In this document: positions 54,001 through 62,200 of the stretch, piece by piece
How positions within the stretch are numbered: position 1 is the first letter of the stretch
How the letters are laid out: each line of letters begins with the position of its first letter
Source: CBIHON01 sp966211965
Lineage (GTDB): Bacteria; Pseudomonadota; Gammaproteobacteria; Burkholderiales; Burkholderiaceae_D
NCBI GenBank assembly: GCA_966211965.1
Contig: CBIHON010000012.1
Coordinates: 62,001 to 126,000, forward strand
Direction of reading: 5' to 3'
DNA length: 64,000 bases
Program-made: the position numbers and the translations under genes
Notes under the pieces: generated by a model
Seen by the model: only the letters and a program-made list of their open reading frames with translations
Told to the model about the DNA's origin: nothing
Databases searched by the model: none

Positions 54001-57000
54001 GGTGGGTTGGTCGACGATGGCTGTCAGCAAGCATTCGAAATGGCCGACCATGCGTTCGATCGTTGTGCGCTCGAACAGATCGATGTTGTATTCGAACAGG
54101 CCTTCCAGCCGGCCGGACTCTTCGCGCATGGTCAAGGTCAGGTCGAACTTGGCGATCGGCAGGTCGATTTCGAGCGGCTGTGCTTCCAGTCCGTCCAGCA
54201 TGAGCTTGTGCGCAGCATTGTTCTCCAGTGCAAACATGACCTGGAATAGCGGAGCATGGCTCAGATCGCGCTCGGGGTGCAAGACATTGACCAGGCGCTC
54301 GAACGGAATGTCTTGATGTGCGTAGGCGTCCAGTGCCGTTTCCCTGACCTGGCGCAGCAAGTCCATAAATGCAGCTTTGCCTTGCAATGTCAAACGCAGC
54401 ACCAGGGTATTGACGAAGCAGCCGATCAATCCTTCAAAGTCGGCATGCCGGCGATTGGCAACCGGAGTGCCGATGCACAGATCATCTTGGGCACTGTAAC
54501 GCGACAGCAGCACGCCGAATGCACTGAGCAAGGTCATGAACAGCGTCGCGCCATTTTCCCGACCGAGTGCGTGCAACCGCTCGGCAAGTCCTTGCGGCAG
54601 GACGAAGCGGAAGTGCGCGCCTTGATAAGATTGAACCGCAGGGCGCGCATGGTCGGTCGGCAGCTCCTGCAGCGCAGGTGCGCCAGCCAATTGATTGCGC
54701 CAATAATCAAGCTGACGTTCCCACTGCGCGCCTTGCCGGCGCTGCCAGGCGGCGAAGTCGGCGTATTGCCAGGACAGCGGGGGCAATGCGGCAGGCACAT
54801 TGGTCTTGTGCTGACGATAAAAGGCTGCGATCTCGCGTTGCAGGATGTCCATCGACCAGCCGTCGGCGGCGATATGGTGCAGGGTCAGCAACAACCAGTG
54901 TACCTGCGCATCCAGCCGCAGCACATGGGCGCGCAGCAAGGGGGCGGCGCGCAAATCGAAAGGCTGCTCTGCTTCCTGCTGCACCAGTTTTCTTGCCTCG
55001 ACATCGCGTTCTTGCAGCGAAATACCGGACAAATCCGTCACAAGAAAAGGCACTCGCGCCTGCTTCGCGATGACTTGTACCGAACGGTCGCCGCTCAGCG
55101 CATAAGTCGTATGCAGCACTTCGTGGCGTTGCACGATGTCATTCATGGCCGCTTCCAACGCGGCGATATCCAATTCGCCGGTTAGGCGCAAGCCGCCTGC
55201 CATGTTGTAGAAGGCGGCGCCGGTTTCCATCTGATCGAGGAACCACAAGCGTTGCTGGGCGAACGACAAGGGCAATGCATCAGCACGATCGGCTGGTTCA
55301 GGTATCGCCCAGGCATCATCGTCTGTCCACGAATCAGCCGCTGCTTCGAACCGGGAATGGCGGCGCGCCTCGTCCACGCGTTGCGCCAATTCATGCAAAA
55401 CAGGTGCTGCAAATATCGCGCGTAGCGGCAGCTCCACGCCGGTCAGCTTGCGCAGCCTGGCAACGAGCTTGGCCGCCAGCAGCGAATGTCCTCCCAGCGC
55501 GAAAAAATTGTCGTGGATGCCGACGCGCTCGCACTCCAGCAGCTCGCTCCACACGTGCGCCAGCATGGTCTCGGCGGCGGTGCGCGGCGCGATATAGTCG
55601 TTCCGGACTTGGCTGGGGGCAGGCAAGGCTCGACGATCGATCTTGCCGTTCGGGCTGAGCGGCAGCGCATCCAGCAACACGAAGGCGGACGGCGTCATGT
55701 AATCGGGCAGGCTGGATTGCAGATGCGCGCGCAATGTTTCTGCCGTGGCTTCCTCATGCATGGTCAGATATGCCACCAATCGTTGGTCGCCTGTCTGATC
55801 TTCGCGCGCCACGACCACCGCTTCACGCACTTGCGGATGCGTCAGCAATGCGGACTCGATTTCCCCCAGCTCGATGCGCAAGCCGCGAATTTTCACTTGA
55901 TGGTCGGTGCGGCCCACGTACTCGATGGCACCGTCCGTTCGCCACCGCGCCAGGTCTCCGGTGCGGTATAGCCGCCCGCCTGGCGGGCCGAACGGATCGG
56001 GAACAAAGCGCTCGGCCGTCAAATCGGGACGGCGATGGTAACCGCGCGCCAGCTGCGCACCGCCGATGTACAGCTCGCCTTCCACGCCGGCAGGCACCGG
56101 TTCCATCTCCGCATCGAGCAGGTAAATTTGCGTATTGGCGATCGGTTTTCCGATCGGCACCGTGAGCGAAGGCTCGTCGATACATGTCCATGCGGTGACA
56201 TCGATCGAGGCCTCGGTCGGGCCGTACAGGTTATGCAAGACCGCCTTCGATTGCCGGTAAAAACTTTGTTGCAATTGCGCCGGCAACGCTTCGCCGCTGG
56301 CAAATACACGTCGCAGCGATGGGCATTGCGGCAGTGCTTCATGCTCAACGAAAGCTTGGAGCATGGCCGGCACGAAATGCAGGGTCGTGATGCCATGCCG
56401 CTGAATCAGTTTCGCCAGCCTTGCCGGATCTTGATGGTCGCCCGGCTTTGCCACTATCAGCGTGGCACCGGTCATCAAAGGCCAGAAGAATTCCCAGATC
56501 GATACGTCGAAACCGAACGGCGTTTTTTGCAGCACGCGGTCGGCACTGGTCAGGCGATATGTGTCCTGCATCCACAGCAGACGGTTGGTGAGGCCGCAAT
56601 GCGGTACGCCGGCGCCTTTGGGCTTGCCGGTCGAACCGGAGGTATAAATCGCGTAGGCGAGCTGACGCGGGTCGACGGCGATGCCGGGATTCGTGGAAGG
56701 GTAGTGCGCCGCCAAGGCCATATTCAAATCCATCACTTGCAAGCCGTCTTGTTCCAGGTCAAGCCGTGACCAGACCGATTGCCGCGTCAGCAACAAGCCA
56801 TTACAAGCATCGTCCAGCATGTAGGCAAGCCGCTCCGCCGGATAATCCGGATCGAGCGGCACATAGGCTGCTCCTGCCTTGAGAGTGGCAAGCAAGCCCA
56901 CTACCATCTCAATAGAACGTTCGGCGCAGATGCCGACCAGCGTATCGGGGCACACGCCTGCGGCGATCAGCCGATGGGCAAGGCGATTCGCAGCGGCATT

Positions 57001-58503
57001 CAATTCGCGATAACTGAGCTGCTTTTCCTCAAACACCAACGCCAGCACATCGGGCGCGGCTTCGGCTTGCTGTTCGATCAATTCATGTACTGGCCGTGCT
57101 CGCGGATAATCCACGGCGGTCGCGTTCCACTCCACCGTCAACTGCCGGTATTCGGCAGCGCTCAGCATGGGCAGCGCTTTGACCGGCGCATGCGGCATCT
57201 GCCGTGCGGCATCGAGAAGATTCGGCAATCTCTGCTGGATCGTAGCGATTTCGTCGCCGGTGAAGTAAGCCTTGTGGTGAACGAAGTCCACCAGCACCGC
57301 CTCATCGTCATGGAATTCGCGCACATACAGCATGAGAGGCGAAGTCTGGTGTTCGTTGACCAGCGGGATGGCAATGCCGCGCGCCTCGCCAAATGCCGCT
57401 TCGTAGTTGTGACGTTCATAGGAAACGCCGATATCGAACAACTGTCGTCCCGCGTTGCTTGCATGCTCGAGACTGCGATTGAGCGCGCTGAGCGGAAAAC
57501 GCTGATGCCGGTAGTTCTGTTTCAGTTCTTTGCCAATCGCCTGCAGCAATTCGGCGAAACTCAGTTCTCGGCCAAAGGCAAAGCGTGCCACCGTGACGCC
57601 GGCAAACAAACCTGCGGTTGTCTTGAATGCGGCGTTGCTGCGATTGAGTACCGGCAGCCCCATGATCACTTCATCGCGTTGTACTGTGCGCGTGAAGTAC
57701 ACGTAGAGCGCGGCGAGGATCGCGTGAAACGTGGTTGCGCCATGTTCGTTGGCAAAGGCGATCAGGCGGTTGTACCAGTCGCGCGGCAACGGCAAGGTGC
57801 TGCACTGGCTGGGCGGCGAGGGCGTGAGCGCTTGGCCGCGATAGCGCGGGACAAGCAGCGGTGCCGGCAACGGCTGGAACTTCTGTAGCCAATATTGCTG
57901 TTGCGTCGTGAAGGCCGGCGAATCGACATAACTGCGATCGCTCTCGACGAAAGACAAATAGGAAGGCGCCGCCATATCCGGATCTTTTCCGTTGGCCAGC
58001 GCAGTGTAGATCTCGGCGTGGGCGCGTGCCAGCAGGGCGATCGTCCAGCCATCGGCAATCAGATGGTGATAGCAAGCGAAATAGGAGAATGAATCGTCGC
58101 CGAGTTTCAAGAGGGCATAGCGAAACAATGGCTCGCCTTGCAAGGAGAACGGCTCGGCAAAACGCTGCCGCATCCACGCCATGGCAGCTTCATGAGGATT
58201 TTCCTCGGTTGAAAAATCATGGAAGGGAACAACAACGGGCAGTGCGTCGGCATAGCATTGCATGGGCAAGGCCTCTTCATCCTGAGGCTGCTGCTTGCTC
58301 AACACCGTGCGCAGCACATCGAATTTCTTCACTAGGAGTGCCGCGGATTGCATGAACAGGGCTACATCCAGACCCCCTTTCAGGCGCATGTGTCCGCCAA
58401 TGTTGTAAAGCGGGGTATCGCCCTGCAGCATTTGATCAAACCAGATGTCGCGTTGTGGGGAAGTGAGTGGACTATAGACCGGTACCTGATGAAGCGATGT
58501 CAT
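48085..58503 (-). CDS. Three-module nonribosomal peptide synthetase (C-A-T-C-A-T-C-A-T-TE)
   Basis: A 3472-residue NRPS. Module 1: C domain with HHLIADG near residue 145, A domain (TSGSTGKPKG near 620) with code DVWHFSLIDK, read as serine, carrier site GGHSLL near 1003. Module 2: C (HHIAADG near 1209), A (TSGSTGQPKG near 1687) with code DIWQLIIDNK, not assigned, carrier near 2083. Module 3: C with HHIAGDA near 2282 (last Gly is Ala), A (near 2761) with DASTVAAVCK, read as tyrosine, carrier near 3148. A type I thioesterase ends the chain (GWSMGG near 3283, VPGRHENL His). There are no epimerisation domains. The N-terminal C domain suggests N-acylation. I start at ATG 58503; the ATG at 58572 lies in a hairpin. 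Confidence 0.96.
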   Translation of the reverse strand: MTSLHQVPVYSPLTSPQRDIWFDQMLQGDTPLYNIGGHMRLKGGLDVALFMQSAALLVKKFDVLRTVLSKQQPQDEEALPMQCYADALPVVVPFHDFSTEENPHEAAMAWMRQRFAEPFSLQGEPLFRYALLKLGDDSFSYFACYHHLIADGWTIALLARAHAEIYTALANGKDPDMAAPSYLSFVESDRSYVDSPAFTTQQQYWLQKFQPLPAPLLVPRYRGQALTPSPPSQCSTLPLPRDWYNRLIAFANEHGATTFHAILAALYVYFTRTVQRDEVIMGLPVLNRSNAAFKTTAGLFAGVTVARFAFGRELSFAELLQAIGKELKQNYRHQRFPLSALNRSLEHASNAGRQLFDIGVSYERHNYEAAFGEARGIAIPLVNEHQTSPLMLYVREFHDDEAVLVDFVHHKAYFTGDEIATIQQRLPNLLDAARQMPHAPVKALPMLSAAEYRQLTVEWNATAVDYPRARPVHELIEQQAEAAPDVLALVFEEKQLSYRELNAAANRLAHRLIAAGVCPDTLVGICAERSIEMVVGLLATLKAGAAYVPLDPDYPAERLAYMLDDACNGLLLTRQSVWSRLDLEQDGLQVMDLNMALAAHYPSTNPGIAVDPRQLAYAIYTSGSTGKPKGAGVPHCGLTNRLLWMQDTYRLTSADRVLQKTPFGFDVSIWEFFWPLMTGATLIVAKPGDHQDPARLAKLIQRHGITTLHFVPAMLQAFVEHEALPQCPSLRRVFASGEALPAQLQQSFYRQSKAVLHNLYGPTEASIDVTAWTCIDEPSLTVPIGKPIANTQIYLLDAEMEPVPAGVEGELYIGGAQLARGYHRRPDLTAERFVPDPFGPPGGRLYRTGDLARWRTDGAIEYVGRTDHQVKIRGLRIELGEIESALLTHPQVREAVVVAREDQTGDQRLVAYLTMHEEATAETLRAHLQSSLPDYMTPSAFVLLDALPLSPNGKIDRRALPAPSQVRNDYIAPRTAAETMLAHVWSELLECERVGIHDNFFALGGHSLLAAKLVARLRKLTGVELPLRAIFAAPVLHELAQRVDEARRHSRFEAAADSWTDDDAWAIPEPADRADALPLSFAQQRLWFLDQMETGAAFYNMAGGLRLTGELDIAALEAAMNDIVQRHEVLHTTYALSGDRSVQVIAKQARVPFLVTDLSGISLQERDVEARKLVQQEAEQPFDLRAAPLLRAHVLRLDAQVHWLLLTLHHIAADGWSMDILQREIAAFYRQHKTNVPAALPPLSWQYADFAAWQRRQGAQWERQLDYWRNQLAGAPALQELPTDHARPAVQSYQGAHFRFVLPQGLAERLHALGRENGATLFMTLLSAFGVLLSRYSAQDDLCIGTPVANRRHADFEGLIGCFVNTLVLRLTLQGKAAFMDLLRQVRETALDAYAHQDIPFERLVNVLHPERDLSHAPLFQVMFALENNAAHKLMLDGLEAQPLEIDLPIAKFDLTLTMREESGRLEGLFEYNIDLFERTTIERMVGHFECLLTAIVDQPTTPVATLALLTEQERRFLLEDLNRSQHDFPLDRGYAALFAEQVARHSDKIAAVCMDDSFTYRELDERSTRIARALVAAGAGPDTLVGVAGERSLCFLTMMIAIFKAGAAYVPLDVRHPVQRLKDIVARGKVPFLLVSAGSLSLLDPLLAGLDHHPITLIAERLWLGGDATPLPPAGSPDDLAYVIFTSGSTGQPKGAMVEHKGMLNNLYGKVPTLGLSADDRVAQTASPAFDISVWQFLAAPLLGGTVHIMPDQVAHDPQLLLQALAEQQVSILQVVPSMMRHLVEVPLEHLSFSLRWVLSIGEALPPSLAQAWFERFPTTPLINIYGPAECADNVAYLAVRSMEEAKAFRPLASVPIGRPTANTQLFVLDARLQPVPIDVPGEICVAGAGVGRGYLNDPETSAQAFVTHPFQPGARFYRTGDRGRYRADGTIAYLGRRDHQIKIRGQRIELGEIESRLRSCAGVGDAAVIARQGRNADLEIVAYWTLQGPHTGSAPIDADGLRRVLAHGLPYAMIPARFVMLDRLPVNANGKIDRKALAPLPWPEEERPREMPATAVEEGLHHIWSALLGHTRINRDDNFFHLGGHSLLATQVMAQVRKAFNTELPLRAIFEAPTLRELAVRIEEQQQALHATEPALLPVGRSAPLPLSFSQQRLWFLDQLEPGSALYNMPGGLRLRGELDVPAIEGALNDLVARHEVLRTAFDVIDGVTVQRIAAIAPVPLIVHDLRLQPMPQRHSEAQRLAAAEAQRPFDLRATPMLRAQLLRLDEHEHWLLLTLHHIAGDAWSANIVQRDLAVFYHARRRGMAPSLPALPVQYADFAVWQRAQLQDTVREQQLAYWRSQLDDAPALLALPTDHPRPAVQSYRGGRITFEMNATLTAGLRALCRNTHTTLFMTLSAAFALLLSRYSGQNDVCIGTPVASRQCPEVRDLIGFFVNTLVLRFRLNGGLSFTHLLQQTREMALAAYAHQDIPFEQLVDVLQPERHLSHAPLFQAMFVLQNAPASTAAWNDDGLQAEPLNLDLPAIAKFDLTLHVIEQEHGLQGAFEFNSDLFERDTIMRLSRHFCHLLQAIVTQPDASIAELPMLSEAERHQLLVEWNRTHSALPPHPTIHQMFEACVSDYPDQVAAVFQDQRLTYAELNARANSLAHYLRTHGVGVDDIVGICVERSLEMVIAVFGVLKAGGAYLPLDPALPPARMSYMIEDARPRLVLTQEHLLDRVPPMAIAPVCLDRDAALFSAWPDHNPPPQTQPGHLAYVIYTSGSTGKPKGTLIHHRGLINLVLAQQRAFGLRPGCRVLQWASFNFDASVSEIFTALTAGARLYLASGEAVLPGQNLLNTLLRHHIELVTLTPSSLAALPAERLPELKTLVVAGERYDHALIAPWMKRYTVINAYGPTEATVCATVYPCADDGRRHPPIGRPIANTQIYILDAYLHPVPIGVTGELYIGGEGLARGYLGRPDLTAERFIQNPFSEQSGARMYRSGDLARYLPDGQIEYAGRIDDQVKIRGYRVEIGEIEFALAQLPFVHETVVLAQPAPAGGLQLVAYVVPDEGKEADCGASTVNGLRASLRCSLPDYMVPAHFVLLDRLPVNTNGKIDRKALDALEWAKGDLAVNFYAPPAIPAEKQLAALWSELLGREQIGRDENFFHIGGHSLLAVQLLARINDAFQIALPLSQLFRSPSIATLAAVIDSHRPAPQLVVTLKMPTQQEQAHPIWLIHPAGGTVFSYRKLADRINAAHPVYAIQSPEIAGLANGPGDFDALCRCYMSEILRHQPEGTVYLAGWSMGGVLAFRIADFMEQAGRHVGWVGLFDSMLHEDGKLQRFDEFIVWVFTQVQADIGHQSETLTAVHARVAAYIAEHGAGHLGQRLAERPAFLTDELGLDTHYAVFLQQQYEIQQAHIALLADFIPGKIHAPLHVFHAEESIRQGKLALNWLAHTHAMVHSTQCTVPGRHENLILLDENLAEIVRMLAVGC

Positions 58504-58532
58504 AATAGTAAGGCGCGATAAGGATAAGGCAA

Positions 58533-58614
58533 AAATCGACGCAATAAATCCTCTTGCGGCGGCAAACAGCATGGCCGCCGCATAGGGACTTGCTGCGTCG
58601 ATTTATCGCAAGAG
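58533..58614 (-). promoter_or_regulatory. Structured leader between mbtH and the NRPS gene
   Basis: Three complementary pairs lie before the NRPS start: 58533-58543 with 58594-58604 (11 bp), 58551-58558 with 58607-58614 (8 bp), and a GC-rich hairpin 58555-58563 with 58574-58582 (9 bp). The first two interlock and the second and third share bases, so alternative folds are possible. Regulation is inferred. Confidence 0.45.
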
Positions 58615-58695
58615 CGCTGCCAAAGCGGACATCCAGGGTGGCGTGCAGCGGCACGGGGCCTTGACTCCGCTGCCGGATCATTCATCAAAACAGGC

Positions 58696-58944
58696 TTACG
58701 CCGCCGCTTGTGTCGTTATGCAAAAGGATGCGCGATTTGCGCCAAGGAAGCCGTTGCCTGACATTGCCTTGCGCAGACTGAGCGGACGCATGTCGGTCCA
58801 TGTGGTGCGGATATAGGCGAGGCATTCGGATTTTATTCCAGCCATCCCGGTGTCTTTCCATCCGGGTGCGTTGTCTCGGCCTTCCAGCCAGAGGGAATAT
58901 TGTTCTTCCTGATTGACAACAACTTTATAACGAACGCTTTCCAT
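58696..58944 (-). CDS. MbtH-like NRPS accessory protein
   Basis: MbtH-like proteins bind and activate or stabilise NRPS adenylation domains, often those for Ser, Thr or Tyr. This 82-residue product has the family pattern VNQEEQYSLWLEGRDNAPGW and ECLAYIRTTWTDMRPLSL, including the invariant Ser-Leu-Trp and the WTD-RP segment. The usual Pro after SLW is Leu. I chose the ATG at 58944; an upstream TTG would add 9 residues. It lies 192 bp upstream of the NRPS gene on the same strand, so it is very likely its partner. Confidence 0.9.
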   Translation of the reverse strand: MESVRYKVVVNQEEQYSLWLEGRDNAPGWKDTGMAGIKSECLAYIRTTWTDMRPLSLRKAMSGNGFLGANRASFCITTQAAA

Positions 58945-59101
58945 GGTTTCCAACGTCACTTCCGACTCCAATAAAAATTACATGAATTCATACTCGCCAA
59001 GTCTTTTCGCTTTGCTTTGTTGCTCAGCGCTGGGAACTGTCTTGGCGCGAACAGAAGTGTATTGACTCAATGTGTCGGGATAATGACAAACCATGTGAGA
59101 T

Positions 59102-59155
59102 TAGAGCATTTTTAGCCTGACCTTGACTCCGCACGGTCAGGCTAAAAATGCTCTA
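59102..59155. repeat. Perfect 21-bp inverted repeat
   Basis: Arms 59102-59122 and 59135-59155 are exact complements around a 12-nt loop. The stem includes GCATTTTTAGCCTGACC. It lies between the 3' end of the receiver-GGDEF-EAL gene and the region upstream of mbtH. It may terminate the former, though no U-tract is evident. The rest of 58945-59258 shows no gene. Confidence 0.7.
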
Positions 59156-59258
59156 GGGCGTCCGCAATTTTTCCTGGTTGCAATGACGCAAGATTTATTT
59201 GGTATGGTACTTATGCCGGACTGCGGCGCGCCCCAGCAATCTGAAGTAAAGCCACTGC

Positions 59259-62200
59259 TTATCCTACTGTCCGAATTTCCGGGGCCACTTTTTCCGAGGC
59301 CACTTCTGCATGATTAGCCAATAGTTGTCCGAATGCATCGGCAGTCAGTGGATGGCTAAAGTAATTCCCCTGGATCTCATCGCATTGTTCATGGCGCAAA
59401 AAATCGAGCTGCTCCTGATTTTCGACGCCTTCGGCAATGACTTTCAATTTCAGGGCGTGCGCCAAAGCGATGATGGAGGTGGTGATGGCGGCCTTTTCCG
59501 GATTCGCCGTGATATCGCGCACAAACGATTGGTCGATCTTCAGCTTGTCGATGGGAAAGCACTGCAAGCAGCTCAAGCAGGAGTAGCCGGTGCCAAAGTC
59601 GTCAAGCGAGAGTTTCAGGCCCAGGTTATGAAGCTCGCGCATGATGGCTATGGCTTCATCAGGGTCGTCCATGAGCATGCTTTCGGTGACTTCGACTTCC
59701 AGGTACTGCGGTTCGATTCCGGTTTTCTGCAAAATGCCAGCGATGAGGGGTACAAGATTCTTCTGGCGAAATTGCCGGGCGGAGAAATTGACGGCGATTC
59801 GCACCGGGGACAAGCCGACGCTTTGCCAGGCTTTGAGTTGGGCGCAGACGATTTCCAAGGTCCAGGTTCCGATCGGCACGATCAAGCCGGTTTCTTCAGC
59901 CAGTGGAATAAACAAGGTGGGCGAGACCAGGCCGGACTCGGGACGTTGCCAGCGTATCAGCGCTTCCGCGCCAGCGATCTGCCCTGTCGCGAGATTCAGC
60001 TTGGGTTGATAGTGGACCAGAAATTCTTCTCTCTGGAGGGCGTGCCGCAGCCGGGTTTCCAATTTAACGTACTCCATTGCCCGTTCATGCATTTCCTGGG
60101 CATAGAACTGGAACCCGTTGCGTCCCGTGGCTTTGGCGCGGTACATCGCGATATCGGCATTTTTCACCAGGCTGTCGCTATCGTTGCCATCCTTGGGGTA
60201 GAGACTGATGCCGATGCTGGCGGTAACGTAGAGTTCGTGCTCCCGATACATGATCGGCTTGGCGATCTCCTCGAGAATGCGGGTGACGATGTGAAGCACG
60301 TCGTCCGCGTTGTCGATCTCCGTGATGATCAGCGCAAATTCGTCCCCGCCGAACCGCGACATGGTATCGCTTTTCTTGACGCAACGGGCCAGGCGTGCCG
60401 CGATGGTTTGCAGCAACGCATCGCCGGAGGCGTGGCCAAAACTGTCGTTGATCAGTTTGAAGCGGTCGAGATCGAGCAGCATGATCGCCATCTGCCGATC
60501 GAAGCGATGCGCATGCGCGATTCCCTGGCTGGCGCGGTCGGCAAACAGAGAGCGATTGGCCAACCCGGTGAGGGCATCGTGCTGGGCCTGGTATTGCAGC
60601 TGTTCCTGATTGCCCTTGGCCTCGGTGATGTCGTTTTGCACGCCGATGAAATGGGTGACCTTGCCCGTTTTGTCGCGTACTGGCGCCACGAACAATTCAT
60701 TCCAGAACAGGCTGCCGTCCTTACGGTAGTTGCGGACGATGGCATGGCCTTCGCGCTGTTCATGCATGGCAGCACGGATGCTTTCGAGGCCGGGTTGATC
60801 GTTGTCACGTCCTTGCAAAAAACGGCAATTGCGTCCGATCACCTCGTCGCGCGAATAACCGGTGATTCTTTCAAAGGCCGGGTTGACGTATTCGATCGGA
60901 TTGTCTTCCTTGGCGCAATCGGTGATGACGATAGCGTTGACGCTGGCCTCGATGGCGCGGTTGCGCAGCAGCAGGATTTCTTCTGACTTTCGCTGTTCGG
61001 TAATGTCTTCGTTGACCACGATCGCGCCGGCGATCTGGCGGGTGGGTGAGAGCAGGGGCACGACGGAGTTGAGGATGGTCTTCCGGGCGCCGGCGCATTC
61101 GATGTCGATCATTTCGTTGAGCGAGGTATCGCCGTGCTTGAGCGCGCGCGCCAGGGCGCATTTTTCCGGGGTGACGCGTTCGCCGGTATCAGCGTATCGG
61201 CCCGAATATCGGTTGTATTGTTCGAGGCCGGCATAAAAGGCGCCGCCCCAGATCGTCTGTCCGGCAGGGTTGCCCAGAACGATCTGGCCCTGTTTGTCCG
61301 CCACCCAGACGCCTACCGGCAGGGTGTCGAGTATTTTTCGCAGCATGGCCTCGTTTTGCCGGATGGTCTCTTCGGCCCGCACGCGCACGGCGATTTCCTG
61401 GGTTAAAGCCGCGGTTCGTTGCTGGACCAGGGTTTCCAGATGTTGATGCAAACGAGCGCGTTCCAATGCAATGGCAACCTGATGGCCGACGCCGAACAGG
61501 GTTTTCAGCTCTTCGTCGCTGAATTCTTCCTCGCCGGCCAGGTTCATGATGCCCAGGGTCCGCTCACCCAGCCAAAGGGGAATGCTCGCATGGGACGGCG
61601 CAAGGCCAGTCAGCGCGGCTGCCTTTTTCAGGCGTTCGCATTCGCGGATGTTGACGGCGTGGCCGGGTTCGCCGGACAGCATCTGGCGGCGGCATTGGCA
61701 GTCTCCCATGCCGACTATGCATTGTTCGCTCGAGGCGGGCAGGCCGCAGCTCGCCAGCACCTGGAAATCCGTATCGCCATTCCTGATCTCGATCCATCCA
61801 GCCGTAACGCCTGGCAGTTCCAGCACGCGCTGCAATACCTTGTTGCCGACTTCGGCTTCGGTGCGGGCGGCATTGAGATCGAGGGCGACATGGTAAAGGC
61901 CATTGAGCGATTGATTGGAGTGGGCAAGTTCTTTCTGCCGCATCTGCAATTCTTCGTTCATGTGCATGGCTTCTTCGTAGATCGAGATCAGGAGATCGAC
62001 CATTTGCTGCCGTTCCGCCGTGATGAAATAGCGTTGGCCGCCCCGATAGATTTCCGCGCCCATGGGCATTTTCCGGGTTTTGCGCAGCTTGCGGCTGGCA
62101 AGAACATATTGGATGCGCGAAAGCAGATAGTCTTCGTCATAGGGCTTGCGGATGAAATTGTCGGCCCCGCATTGCAAGCTTTTCATGACATCGTGCGCGC

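Noticed and set aside
58504..58572. Upstream ATG extending the NRPS by 23 residues
   Set aside because: The extra residues are unlike any C-domain start and the codon lies inside a GC-rich hairpin; the ATG at 58503 leads straight into a typical C-domain N-terminus.
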